The notes below the pieces were generated by a model that was not told where the DNA came from, made no database searches, and was given only the letters and a program-made list of their open reading frames with translations. 64,000 nt of DNA. Origin: Spirogloea muscicola. Taxonomy: Eukaryota > Streptophyta > Zygnematophyceae > Spirogloeales > Spirogloeaceae. The stretch covers positions 672,639 to 736,638 of the forward strand of contig WELB01000016.1 of NCBI GenBank assembly GCA_009602725.1. Direction: 5' to 3'. The translations under genes were made by a program, and so were the position numbers. This document shows, in pieces, positions 31,500 through 42,005 of the stretch (positions are counted from its first letter, which is position 1; every line of letters starts with the position of its first letter).

Positions 31500-32215
31500 C
31501 ACAGAGAATGATGAGTCCGGAAGACTGGGCGGGCCCATTGTCAATTTGTGGACAGCGCAGCCGCGGACCTCGGCAGCTCGGCAATGGCCATAGATGAGTC
31601 CGGAGGACACACGAACCAGCTGAAGCGGCTTGTCTTGCTGTGCAAAGGGACTCACGAAATTAGTGCCGGCTGGCCTGGAGCGCTTTTGGCAGAGATCCAG
31701 GATATGAGCGGCCTGAACACCGGCATGCAGACAACCGGATAGCGCAACACGCCAGCAGTGTCCGCTGCCCGGGCGGACGTGCGGGCGCCACGCCCGCCGG
31801 TGGCCAGCGGCCCGAAGCTTCTCGACAGCCTGCCTGCGGGATGGCGGGCCACGGGGCGGCCAATTCGGGCGCGGGTAGCTTGACGACGAGGCTGGGCGAG
31901 GCCACGAATCAGAACCGTGGGCTAATGTCGCGCCTTGGGGTGGTGGGTGGGGCGGCTTAGCGCGCCGTGCGCATGAGACAAGAAGCAGGCCACTTAAGCC
32001 GTTACACTGTTCAGGCGAAAGAAGAAAGCGCGGCCAGATTGACTCGTGGCTGCGAGAGGCCAGCCCAAAAAATGGACAAGGTCTGAAGGAGCCGGATGGC
32101 AAAAGCCGTTGCAGAAAGTGGGCTATATAACCCGAAGCCCAATGCTAAGGGACCCTGAGGTACCACACGGCAAACGGCCCGCGCAGCAAGTTGGCCCCCC
32201 ACTCGGGCACCGCGG
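31500..32215 (+). repeat. Spacer block following the copia LTR (copy 2 of 3)
   Basis: Matches 23871-24480: GATGAGTCCGGAAGACTGGG, GCGGGCCCATTGTCAATTTG, GGACGTGCGGGCGCCACGCC. A short antisense LINE 3' module (GGCCAGCCCAAAAAATGGACAAGG) lies at 32060-32090. Confidence 0.6.
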
Positions 32216-32395
32216 CTTCCCCTCGGCTCAGTCCCTCGCCCAGGCTTTCATCCCCTCGCCGCCGCCGCCGCTGCGCCGCCGCCCTGCGCGCCACCGCCCT
32301 GCGCGCCACCGCCGGTGCGCCGCTGCCATGACCGCCGCCGCCATGCGCGCCGCACTGGCGCCGCTGCAACTGCCCGCGCGCCGCCACTCCGCGGG
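32216..32395 (+). pseudogene. Remnant of a TPX2-like 5' exon, cut by a copia element
   Basis: CCTCGGCTCAGTCCCTCGCC followed by GCC/CGC runs matches 24487-24600 and 37150-37250, the beginning of the other array units. It stops abruptly at the copia LTR at 32396, so that element inserted or recombined here. Confidence 0.5.
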
Positions 32396-32740
32396 TGTGG
32401 GATTTTGATCGTCAGCCAGGCGGTGGCCTTTGGTGAGGAGAACGAGGATACCCACCGATTCCGGCTTGGCCACCTTGAGTAAGCTATTTCAGTGCTCTGC
32501 AAAGTCGAAGGAGACTCGGGGGTGGCAGAGGTGGCAGGCCCAATACCAGATTGCTTCATTCCACTAGACACTTAGTGCGCTGCTTTGTCACGCCAAATGC
32601 CACTTTAATCAAGCGCCGTGCCTTGCTCTCTCAAAGACGTACTTCTGGCTTGCTCATCATTCCACTGGCTTTGCTTTTGCTTGAAACCGCTTGTTTCTGG
32701 TCTGCTCTTGTCTGGCTACCGATTCTTCTCTCATCACCAA
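32396..32740 (+). repeat. Copia 5' LTR
   Basis: Begins TGTGGGATTTTG and ends somewhere before the gag ATG. It shares GCTTGGCCACCTTGAG, CAGTGCTCTGCAAAGTCGAAGG and CCTTGCTCTCTC with the other LTR copies. The right border is not certain. Confidence 0.65.
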
Positions 32741-33163
32741 AGCTCACTCTACACATATCTACTGATGACATGGATTCTTCTTCTGGCAAAGCTGTTACTT
32801 GTCAGATTGGAAACAGAGATCGAATAAATTTGGACACATCAGCACCATACGACATCAATTTTCCTGCAGCAACGGAACGCATGATTCCTCTGGACATGGA
32901 AATTGACCATGCTTCTTCAGGATCGCAATCTTTTGGGAAGTCGTTGATGGCTCACTGGCTGCTCATCGTCCATATGACAACCGGTCGATGGAAAATTAGA
33001 AGGTTTTGTCAACAGATTCTGTGAATGGAATGATAGCCGATTGACTCATGCATGGAATCTAAGCAGAGCTAAAATCATGTATGATGACCTGATCTCTTTG
33101 TATGATAGACATTCTGTCATGAATCAATGATCTCTTAGAAAGAGATTCTACGATCAAGAATCG

Positions 33164-33493
33164 TTGGAATCAAAGTGCTATATCATGTCAGTGACAAATT
33201 CAATGCTTGAGTTGGAGAATCAGGACGCACAGGTCGGTAATCCTGTAGCCACGCACCCTTATTGCAAAAGAATACCTTTTTCTTACGGATCTGTTGCAAG
33301 TGTACTTGATAGCCAAGAGGAGCACTCGACGTTCGGAATTGTAGTGAGAGGCGCACTGCAAGAACTGAGTCGTAGATGTTTCAGCGGTCAGAAGAACATT
33401 CTGCAATCTGCACGTATGGCTAGTGATGTGAGCAGAGTTCTGATTTGCTTTTACTGCAAAGAGAAAGGTCATCACATCAAGGACTTTGTTTGA
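33164..33493 (+). pseudogene. Copia gag C-terminal part with defective zinc knuckle
   Basis: An open frame of 109 codons ending in a stop at 33491-33493. The knuckle has the CX2CX4HX4C spacing, but the final Cys position is Phe, so zinc binding is probably lost. Confidence 0.65.
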
Positions 33494-34373
33494 ACGAAAG
33501 AATGCTCGGAGGGGGTAGGCCATTCGGCAACACCATGAGTTCAGAGGTACTTCCTCGTCCTCCTGCCTTGACAACCATTGAGCCAAAACTGTAGCGTAAA
33601 GGTCATGGACGTGGATACAGGAGCTCCAAACACACGTGCAACAATAGACTTCATTCCACTTCTTTTGAGAACATCAAAGGCAAAGACGTAGTGTTCGAAA
33701 TGGTAGTTCTCATGAAGTACGCGGTAAAGGAACCATTACAATATCAATGAATGTGGGGCAAGGACAGGTTGAGTGCACTCATCATGATGTCCTATATGTA
33801 CCTGATCTGATGACTAACCTGTTTTCATTGCACGAATCTTCAAAGCCTTGCCAGATGGATGTCATGGTAACGTGGATAACACAGTAATAGGAAAATATAA
33901 TACGAAGAGTAAGATGATTGCCAAGTCCATTTTCGACGGAGATTTGTTTCAAATGCTTTGTGAAGTCAATATGCCAATACAAGTAAGACTTTTATTGACA
34001 GTACAACTTGTGAATCTGCTCTTATGTGGCATTAACGGTCAGGGCATATAAATCTCATACATAGCGAGCATGCAAGCTAATAACGTGGTACTTGGTTTGA
34101 TTTTGATACACCTGAGCATGTCTGTGGAGGTTGTGCTCCAGGTCCGATGCATCGTCTACCATTCTCACCATCATCATCTCGTCCCGCTGATCTTCTTGAA
34201 GTGGTTCATACTGTGGTCCAATGCAAATGACATCATGTAGTAGTCAAATATAGATTCTAATCGTCATTGATGACACTTCACGCTTTGTAACTTGCTACTT
34301 CTTGAAGACTAGAGATGAGTAAATATCCAGATCTAAGGAGTACAAAGCAGAAGCAGCAAATTTCACTGGGTAG

Positions 34374-34803
34374 ATGATCAAAACATCCCGCATAGACAAA
34401 GGAGGTGAGTGCGGATCCCTTAACTCTGAATGCTACCTTAAAGAAAGTGGCATTAGACACGGAAAGAGTCTCCCATACACCCCTCAACAGAATGGAGTTG
34501 CTGAGAGGTGGAATCGAACCAGTGTTGAAAGTGCACGATGCATGATGATATATGCAGCATATCTCACCACATGTCTGTGCTGAAGCCCTTTCCACAGCAG
34601 TGTACCGGAAGGATATACCATTGACAAGGACACTGCACAGAGTAACACCAGCGGAAGCGTGGAAGAAGGTAAAGCCAATTGTCTCGCATCTTATAGTATT
34701 TGAAAAGATGATTGTGTGCATACTCCTAAGGCAGTCAGCAGAACACTTGATCCAAGAAGTGCTAGATATGTATTTGTTGGATAAATTCTTAGAACCAAGG
34801 TAA
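34374..34803 (+). pseudogene. Copia integrase catalytic core
   Basis: Two overlapping frames give IDKGGECGS, SLPYTPQQNGVAERWNRT and VYRKDIPLTRTLHRVTPAEAW. The Asp and Glu of the DDE triad region are visible (D in IDKGGE, E in VAER). A frameshift near 34580 separates the two frames. Confidence 0.7.
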
Positions 34804-36129
34804 GTTGCATATGGTAATGCACAAAAGGAAGGACTGGATTCTGATCCCAGTCCCAGTCTTAAGCCTCCATTTGATTGCTTCTTTCAATTAGTAATGACCT
34901 TGAAACATGACCTTGAAATGCATCAAATGGATGTTGTACGGCATTCTTCAATGGAAACCTGGAGAATAACTATAAAGTGCAACATCCAGAAGGGCAAGTT
35001 GTGCAACGACAAGAAGATCTTGTCCGCAGGTTGCAGAAGTCGTTGTACGGTATGAAGCAAGCGCCGAGAGCACGGTACCAAACCTTGACCACGTCATATT
35101 GCAGAACAGTTTTTCTCGATCTCACTCCGAGATACAATCTACGTAAAGGGTTCAGGTATCTGGCCTAGTATGTGACGATACGTTCATACTTTGCAAGAAA
35201 GCAATTGGAGACGTCAAAGAAGTATTAGCTTTAGAATCTGGATTGTCAGATTTAGGAGAGGTCAAACAAACATGAGGAGTGCAGGTTCTTAATGATAGTA
35301 ACGCAAGAAATTGCAAATTGACCGGACTCATTGTCTACAATCTATTTTGAGAATCTATGCAGGACTGCAGGCCAGCCTCCGCACCCCTAGACACAGGCGT
35401 CCATGTTACAGAAGAAATATTTGCCCGCAGAAAGAGAAGGAACAGAAGGGAGAGATGTTCCTTACCCTACAACCAAGCATTCCGAGATTAGATTACGTGT
35501 TAGGAACTCGCCCAGATGTGGCAGTAGCAGTAACTCAAGTCATTCAGATCATGTCTAACCCTGGCTGGTTACACTAATTGCCTTACACACGTATCCTAAG
35601 ATATTTGAAGGGGATTTTCCTAGGGATCTTGTCGACAACATCCTTCTTCGTCAAGATCTGATGAGTCGCAATCTGATATGTTAATTTGATATGCTGATTC
35701 TGCCTGGGCTGGTGACCGACACAGCAGACGGTCGATTACCCGCTACATCTCTTTAAGGTATGGGGGAGCTATCTCTTGGAGCACAAAGGAACAAACCTCA
35801 GTCGCACTGCAACAACTGAAGCAGAGCGTGTGGGCAGCTACACACTCTGTCAAAGAAGCAATGTGGCCCAGACGACTATTGTTGGAACTCGGTTTCCATC
35901 GACCTTCTGCGACATATAACACTGACTCACAAGGTCGCTCAATCAATTTTCTACTTGCGTACCCGCTTGATATTTATCGATATCAGTTTGTTAGAGAGCA
36001 TGTACAACAGAATGTAGTATGTTGCGAGTAATGAATGCAGCAGTTCAGGTGGCGGAAATGCTTATTGAAGCAATACCTGATTCTTTCAGATCACAGGCAG
36101 GTGTCCTGGCCCAACTCTTCAAGGGGGAG

Positions 36130-36620
36130 TGTGGGAGTTGGTCGTCATCCAGGGCGCCGGCCTTCGGTGCGGGAAAGAGAGGCTCCAATCCAGGCTTGGC
36201 CAAGCTGAGCATCCTATTTAGTGCGTCTGAGATGTCGAAGGAGAAGGCGGGGTTAGCTGAGGTGGCAGGTCCTACACCAGATTGCTCTATTCTACTAGAT
36301 GCTTAGTGCGCTGATTTATCCCACTATAAGTTGTTTTCCAATGTGGCAACAGCATATGGGTGCAAAGCCAAACCTTGTGACACGCCAAACACCACTTCAT
36401 GCAAGCGCGGTGCCTTGCTCTCTCTAAGTAGTCATATTTTTGGTTTGCTTACTCTTCACTCGCTTTGCTCTTGCTGGCACTCGCTTGGTTCTGGTTTGCA
36501 CTTATCTTGCTACTGATCTTTTCAATCATCAAATAATCCATTACCTTGGACATTCTACCTTTTGACACGGATCCTTTTCTCTGGAAAAGCCACTAGTCTA
36601 TCTGAAATAACAAAGAACAC
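36130..36620 (+). repeat. Copia 3' LTR running on into a second gag start
   Basis: Begins TGTGGGAGTTGGTCGTC directly after the purine tract. Unlike a simple 3' LTR it continues through GGATCCTTTTCTCTGGAAAAGCC, the beginning of gag, into the spacer block. This LTR is therefore also the left end of the next truncated element, as in tandem copia arrays sharing an LTR. Confidence 0.65.
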
Positions 36621-37185
36621 GAATGATGATGAGTCCGGAGGACCCAGCGGGCCCATCTGTCAATGCGTGGACAGCGCAGCAGCGGACCTTGGGCGCTCGG
36701 CAGTAGCAACAGAAGAGTCCGGAAGACACACAAACCAGCTGAAGGCGCCTTGTCTTGCTGCGCAAAGGGACTCACGAAGTAGTGCCGGCTAGCTTGGAGG
36801 GCTTCTGGCAGATGGCCAGGATCTGAGCGGTCTGAACACTGGCATGCTGAGAATTGGCTAGCGCGGCAGCGGTATCCGCTGCCCGGGCGGACGTGCAGGT
36901 GCCACGCCCGCCGGTGACAGCCTGCTCGCGGGATTGCGGGCAGCGGCCAATTTGGGCGCGGGGTAGTTTGACGAAACACATCCGTGGGCTAATACTGCCG
37001 CGCCCGAGGGGCGCGGGGCGGCAGGGCGCGGAAAGGGGATAAGATTGAGGGGGGGCCAATTTATATCGACACGCTGTTCAGGGCACAGACGGCAAACGGC
37101 CCGCGGGAAGTTGGCCCCCACGCGACACGGGCACCGCGGGCTCCCCCTTCGGCTCATTCTCCCGCCTAGGCACTGCTCCCCTCGC
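36621..37185 (+). repeat. Spacer block following the copia LTR (copy 3 of 3)
   Basis: GATGAGTCCGGAGGACCCAG, GCGGGCCCATCTGTCAATG, GGACGTGCAGGTGCCACGCC: the same block as 23871-24480 and 31500-32215, again followed by a TPX2-like 5' exon. Confidence 0.6.
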
Positions 37186-39535
37186 CCATCCGCCGCAGAC
37201 GCCGCCGTCGACCCGCCGCCGCCATGGCCGCCGCCGCCCTGCGCGCCGCGCCGNCGGCGGTGCATGGCGGCCACGTGCGCGAGGCACGGCCATGCAGCAC
37301 GCCCGGCCGCGGCGGCCGCGCCCGCGCAGTGCTTGCGCGGTGGACGGCGCCTTTCCAGGCAAGCCAAGGGCCCTTCCCTTGCTTCCTTATGCCCGTTGGC
37401 CTTGCAGCCGGCTCCACCTTGCAGCGTGCACTCGCTGCTTGCGGCCCTCATGTCCTGCCGGCTGTGGTGCTGGCAGCCTCGCATATGAGGTGCTTGCACA
37501 GTGTGCAGTACGGCACCAGCCTCTCGGCAGCGCGGGCAACCAAAAGCCTCAACTGCGACCTGCCAAGCACAGGGTAAGCCTTGGGTGCATGAGGTACAAG
37601 GTGGCAGCACATGGCCTGCAGATTGCGCACTACCTATAAGACGTCTCCTACCGGCCTGGTCAAGCGGCACAATAAGCAGGACGGCTCACGCATGCCAAGA
37701 AAAGCAAGTGCATGGTGCAGCAGTAGAAGCAAGACCACAAGGTGCTACTCTGTGCTGCTCGGTGATTTTGCTCTGAAGCATTGACCTGGCAAGTATGTGG
37801 TGCAGGCGGCTGGCCAGCAGCTGATACGCTGGAAGATGAGGGATCGTCAGCTTCTCTTCGGACTGCTCAGGTGTGCAGCGAGACCTTGTCAATGTAACCC
37901 GATGATGACACAAGCCATGCGAGTCCGCGGTTCTTTCCAGCACTCGCAGGACCGGCGATGTTCTTTTAGGCAGTGCCGCAGCGAAGGAGCACGAGAAGGC
38001 TTGGGTGCAGTGGCCAGCATGCATGCACGCTGTGCACCCAGTGCCTCACGGGAGGGGTTTGAAGACCCGCCGGAAAGACGGCACCGGCAGCCGCTTGTGG
38101 ACGAGCGTCCTCCGCAGCTCAGCCATCTGCCGGACTTCCTCCATTTGCTTTTCCACCTCCGCTTGCCTCGCTGCCAGCTGAAAGAAGCGGCGGAGCTGGG
38201 CAACCTACGCAGTCAGGGTGCTTTTCAGTAGTCAGCGGATGCTGTGGACGCCTCTGCAACAGCAGGCAATGATCAGGTTTATGCAGCACTAATTGCAAGC
38301 GGCCAATGCAGGAGAGACGACTCAGCAGGCAAGGACCTGGTCGGCACCATCCGACAGGCCTACTAGCACTCCAGCCGTGGCAAAGCTCGTCTCTTATGGT
38401 CGCTCAACGTGAGGGGAGACGGGGGTATACTGCCTTACGACGATTCAGCAGGCTGCGCCAACGCTGCGCTTGTTCACCTGGTCGTGCATAAGCCTTCTCC
38501 GTCGAGCGCGTGCAGCACTGTCCAGGAGAGCAGGGCGTGGCTCTGCAGGAGCTCTTGACGCGGGCCTTTTACGCGGCTGTGGCGAGTACACCAGCACACT
38601 CGGGTGTTTTCAGCGTCTAAGTGTGCCAGGGAGCCGCAGAAACAGACGAGGGGCTCGGGCCCCTCGTCTTTTCCTGCGCCTCTCTGGCACACATGGAGCT
38701 GAAGTACTCGAGTGTGCCGGTGTCTTTGCAACAGCCGCCTGAAAGGCCAGCGCCATGAGCTCCTGCCAATGCCATGCCCTGCTCTCCTAGACAGCGCTGC
38801 ACGCGCCCGATGGACAAGACTTGTACACGACGAGGGCGCAGCGCTGAACCAGCCTGCTCATCCGTGCTTTGGCAGTATTCTCCTGTCTCCCCTCACATAA
38901 AGCAACTGTGATTACACGAGCTTTGCCACGGCTGGAGTGCTAGTAGGCCTGTCGGAAGGTGCCGACCAGGTCCTTGCATGCTAAGTCGTCTGTCCAGCAT
39001 TGGCCGCTTGCAATCACTGCTGGTGCTGCATATACCTGGTCATTGCCTGCTGCTGCTAGGGGTCAGCAGCATCTCCTGTTTGCTGCAAAGCACCCTGACT
39101 GCGCAGCTTGCCAAGTTCTGGCGCTGGTCTCAGCTGGCAGCGAGGCAAGCGGAGGTGGAAAAGCGGAAGGAGTAAGTCCGGCAAATCGCTAAGATGCGGA
39201 GGACGCCAGTTCACAAGCCGCTGGCAATGCCGTCATTCCGGCGGGTTTTCAGACCCCTCCCGTGAGGCACTCGACTCAGCTTCACAGCGTGCATCCTGGC
39301 CACTGCACCCAAGCTTTCTCGTGCTTCTCTGCCATGGCAATCCTTGAAAAAATGATGCAGGTCCTGCGTGTTGCTGGTGTGAATTCACTGCTGACGCGCA
39401 CGGGTTGTGTCATCATCGGGTCGTCTTGACGAGGTCTCCCTGCATACCTGAGTAGGTTCACAAAGCAGCTAGCAATTCCACTTCCTCCAGTGTTCCGGCT
39501 GCTGGCCAGCCGCCTGCAGCGGTTATGTGCCAGGG
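37186..39535. pseudogene. TPX2-domain-like gene fragments, array unit U5
   Basis: A plus 5' portion (37190-37480; MAAAALRAAP then GGHVREARPC, with an N at 37254) is followed at CTCGCATATGAGGTGCTTGCAC by an inverted 3' half (37490-38654, -) and a plus 3' half (38659-39535). The minus arm has the cleanest TPX2-like exon of the window (about 38180-38060). It runs LAARQAEVEKQMEEVRQMAE, then LRRTLVHKRLPVPSF and a basic tail, ending at a GTGAGG donor. Its following exon (37880-37800) reads EEKLTIPHLPAYQLLASRL but seems to have lost one base at the acceptor. The plus arm has a TAA within the helix (39174-39176). Confidence 0.6.
37775..39535. repeat. 1.75-kb palindrome in unit U5
   Basis: Arms 37775-38654 and 38659-39535. 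The centre is AGACGAGGGGC-TCGG-GCCCCTCGTCT (38644-38669). The homology covers the TPX2-like 3' half including two coding exons and the introns between them. The right arm ends where LINE 3' modules begin. Confidence 0.85.
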
Positions 39536-39900
39536 CTTCTCACAGCCCTTGCCCCCATTGGGAGAGCCACTTCTTCTTCACAGCCCTTGCCCCCATTGGG
39601 AGAGCCACTTCGTCCTTCCCCTCCCTGGTACCCTTTCTCCGCTTGAGGTACGGTCAGCCCGGCGACCTCCTCTGGCTCTGGCCAGGGGACCCACTTCCAG
39701 GAGCCTAGCTTCTCTGACCTGAGGTTGCTTAGCAGGGGTTACTGAGTAAGACGTAAGCTGCTTTGTTTCTTGTAGTGCTTGTTTTTCTGAGCGCTTCCCC
39801 TGGCCCCCTTCTCGTACATTGTTCCTTACATTCTGGGCTGGCTTTTCCAGCCCCTAGCCTCAATGGGCGAGCCCTTCCTTCTGGAGGACAGGGGGTGACC
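39530..39900 (+). mobile_element. LINE 3' ends, two overlapping pieces
   Basis: The module CTTCTCACAGCCC-TTGCCCCCATTGGGAGAGCCACTTC occurs twice in tandem (39536-39572 and 39577-39610). A C-terminus SFSDLRLLSRGY-like coding stretch and stop near 39700-39743 and the hairpin GGGCTGGCTTTTCCAGCCCC (39834-39854) follow. Confidence 0.65.
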
Positions 39901-39902
39901 AA

Positions 39903-40472
39903 GTGGAGGTCCTGCAAGCGGGCACGCGGCAAGGGGACCCCCTCGCCGGCTTCTCCTCTGCGCTCGCTCACCACCGGGCTCTGCAGGCTACCGCGGCGGC
40001 AGATCTAGCGGTCCTACTGCCCACCTTCGCTGACGACACCACCATGGTCGGCCCTTTGGAAGACGTGGCGGCCGCCTTCGTCAACTTCGAGCTGGGCACC
40101 CTCGGCCTGTCCACCAGGGCGTCGAAGTGCACGGCTTGGTCCCCCTGCGGCCTCCCATCCACCCTGGCGCTGCCCCCCGGATGCCGGACTCCTGCAGACG
40201 GCTTCACCCTCCTGGGGGTCCCCATCGGCGCGCCGTCCTTCGTGGGTGGGCAGCTGCGAGCCCGCCTCGAGGAGCACCTCCAGCCTGCCGCCCGGCTCCC
40301 CGAGCTGCATGATATGCAGCTGGCTCTGGCCATGTTGACCAAGGCCATTGCGCAGAGACCCCAGTATCTGAAGCGGGCCACCCCGCCGTCCCCAGGGGCG
40401 CTGGCGGCGTACGCGGGTTTCGACGCAGGCATGGTGACGAGCCTGCCGGCCCTGGTCCGCCACCAAGGCTTT
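39903..40472 (+). pseudogene. LINE reverse transcriptase, C-terminal half
   Basis: Open frame with QAGTRQGDPLAGF (motif B), FADDTTMVG (motif C), TLGLSTRASKCTAW (motif D/E) and MQLALAMLTKAIAQRPQYL in the thumb region. The first RT motifs are missing. The frame runs into the antisense LINE tail at about 40475, which adds foreign codons before the stop at 40626. Confidence 0.8.
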
Positions 40473-40474
40473 CC

Positions 40475-40685
40475 CCAGTGGGGGAAAGGCTCGCCCATTG
40501 AGGATAGGGGCTGGGAAAGCCAGCCCAAAAAGAAGGAACAAAGTACGAGAAGAGGGGCCAGGGGAAGCGCTAAGAAAAGCACAGAAAAGAAACGAAGCAG
40601 CTACGAAGCACTCAGTAACCCCTGCTAAGCAGCCTCAGGTCAGAGAAGACGGGGTTCCTGGAAGCGGGTCCCCTGGCCTGAGCCC
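40475..40685 (-). mobile_element. LINE tail inserted antisense into the LINE RT region
   Basis: On the minus strand: GACCTGAGGCTGCTTAGCAGG (encoding DLRLLSRGY), stop, 3' UTR with the GGGCTGGCTTTCCCAGCCCC hairpin, ending ATGGGCGAGCCTTTCCCC. It belongs to the same subfamily as 42088-42130. Confidence 0.75.
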
Positions 40686-40884
40686 AGTCGCCTGCCGCCG
40701 GGTGTGCTGCCAGGGGAGCTGGCCGCTCATGTTCTGCGCTGTTACTACGGCGGAGAGCGGACAGCGGCCCACGACCGCCTCCGGGATGCAATGCATGGCA
40801 TCCTAGTGGAGGCTGGCTTCTCGGTGGCCGCGGAGAACTCCGCCGTCATGCCGCTTCAGCAAGAGAGAGGGGCGCGCGGTGTTC

Positions 40885-41510
40885 CATTCCAAATGTAGGC
40901 AACTATAATAAGCTCTGACTTGGTAAGAGATGCCCCTGGTGCTCATGCGAGAAATGACATTCATTGCACCGCACTGAAAGCCAACACTTAGAGAGTGTTA
41001 AGGGGCTGCCATACCTACTACAGACTAAGTTCGGGACTTCTGTACATGTTGGCGAGTATTGAAATACAGGAAACCTCAGCATGCAGACATGCTGCAGATC
41101 ACTTGGTTCGCCGTCTTCGAAAGAGGTCGGCACATTCTGGACAGTGCCATTTCCCCTTCGGCTTTTCTCGGATCCCTACACACTCATAGTGATACCATTC
41201 TATCCTGCACTGAGATTCCATCTTAATGAAATTGAAAGGGAGGCCAATTCTAGCCTTACAAATGTCCTGTTAACTGGGTAATGAGCTGGCTAAGGGGGAC
41301 ACTAATATCCCCGAGTGAGCACATGCGTATCTGACAAGCTATACTGAGGCGCCAACCCACCACCACGGAAGCCATTAGCCTGGGCTAATGCACGACCAGC
41401 GCGCTGGTGTATCGCGAGTGCCTGAAAGCGCTGTAGACTCAATGATAGCCGCATTCTATAGCATGCAACGATGGTTTGCGGGACACTAGAATGCCCCAAG
41501 CCAGCAAAGG
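40885..41510 (-). mobile_element. Second insertion into the LINE, minus strand
   Basis: The minus-strand frame from about 41470 to 41302 encodes YRMRLSLSLQRFQALAIHQR, AGRALAQANGFRGG and SDTHVLTRGY before a stop: the C-terminus of a diverged RLE LINE. Its 3' UTR (41300-40890) contains the reverse complement of GGCCAATTCTAGCC...GGGTAATGAGCTGGCT, similar to 42427-42500. Host sequences at the borders (GGTGTTCCA at 40878, GGGGTCCACG at 41516) look like an imperfect target duplication. Confidence 0.55.
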
Positions 41511-41515
41511 GATTA

Positions 41516-42005
41516 CGGGGTCCACGCACGTCGCGTAGACCTTGTGGCCGCCCCACAAGCCGGCGGGCCACGTCTTATCCTGGACGTGGTGATTACAGAC
41601 GCAGACGATCGCTCACACCCAGCCGAATGTGCCATCAAGGCTGGATATGCGGTCGCCTGCGCCGCTCGAGCTAAGGAGCTCAAATTTGCTGATCATCCGC
41701 GGGAAGACGAGTTCTTCCCGCTGGCTATCGACACGCATGGGGCGTTGGGCGCTCGGTGGCTCGACCAGCTCGCCCGCCACGCCATCGTCCGCCGCTTCCA
41801 TGGGGAGCCGGTGGACTTTCATTCAGCCGGGTTGCCAGCGCAGGTGTACCGGATGCGCTTGGCCGTCTCGCTGCAGAGGTCTATGGCCCGCGCGCTGCAC
41901 CTGCGTGCCGGCAGGGCCTTCGCTGCTGCCTCTGGCTCTGGCCAGGGGACCCACTTCGAGGAGCCTAGCTTCTCTGACCTGAGGCTGCTTAGCAGGGGTT
42001 ACTGA
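41516..42005 (+). pseudogene. LINE restriction-like endonuclease and C-terminus
   Basis: One open frame: RRVDLVAAPQAGGPRLILDVVITDADD, then AARAKELKFADHPREDEFFP, LAIDTHGALGARWLDQLARH, QVYRMRLAVSLQRSMARAL and finally SFSDLRLLSRGY-stop. The R-x-DLV, D-VV and K-x2-KF positions fit the PD-(D/E)xK-type nuclease of R2-like elements. This is the reference copy for the fragments elsewhere in the window. Confidence 0.8.

Larger units (their letters stand above)
27370..32215 (+). repeat. Array repeat R2 (about 4.8 kb)
   Basis: Second copy of the block at 19340-24480, in the same orientation about 8 kb downstream. It contains the same order of non-coding stretch, minisatellite (28370-28760), TPX2-like gene (28230-30840), copia tail/LTR (30840-31490) and spacer (31500-32215). 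Confidence 0.8.
32396..36620 (+). mobile_element. Ty1/copia retrotransposon, all domains present but inactive (copy B)
   Basis: LTR starts TGTGGGATTTTGATCGTC (32396). The gag ATG is at about 32770 (MDSSSGKAV). A zinc knuckle at about 33442-33490 (CFYCKEKGHHIKDF) has its last Cys replaced. Protease DTGA is at 33614-33625. The integrase has DDTSRF near 34270, DKGGE near 34400 and TPQQNGVAER at about 34480. The RT contains QKSLYGMKQAPRA near 35030; RNase H lies at 35690-36040. A purine tract AAGGGGGAG (36121-36129) precedes the second LTR. Domain order PR-INT-RT-RH is the copia order. Stops and shifts break the polyprotein, and the YVDD motif is not intact. No tRNA primer-binding site was recognised after the left LTR. 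Confidence 0.85.
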
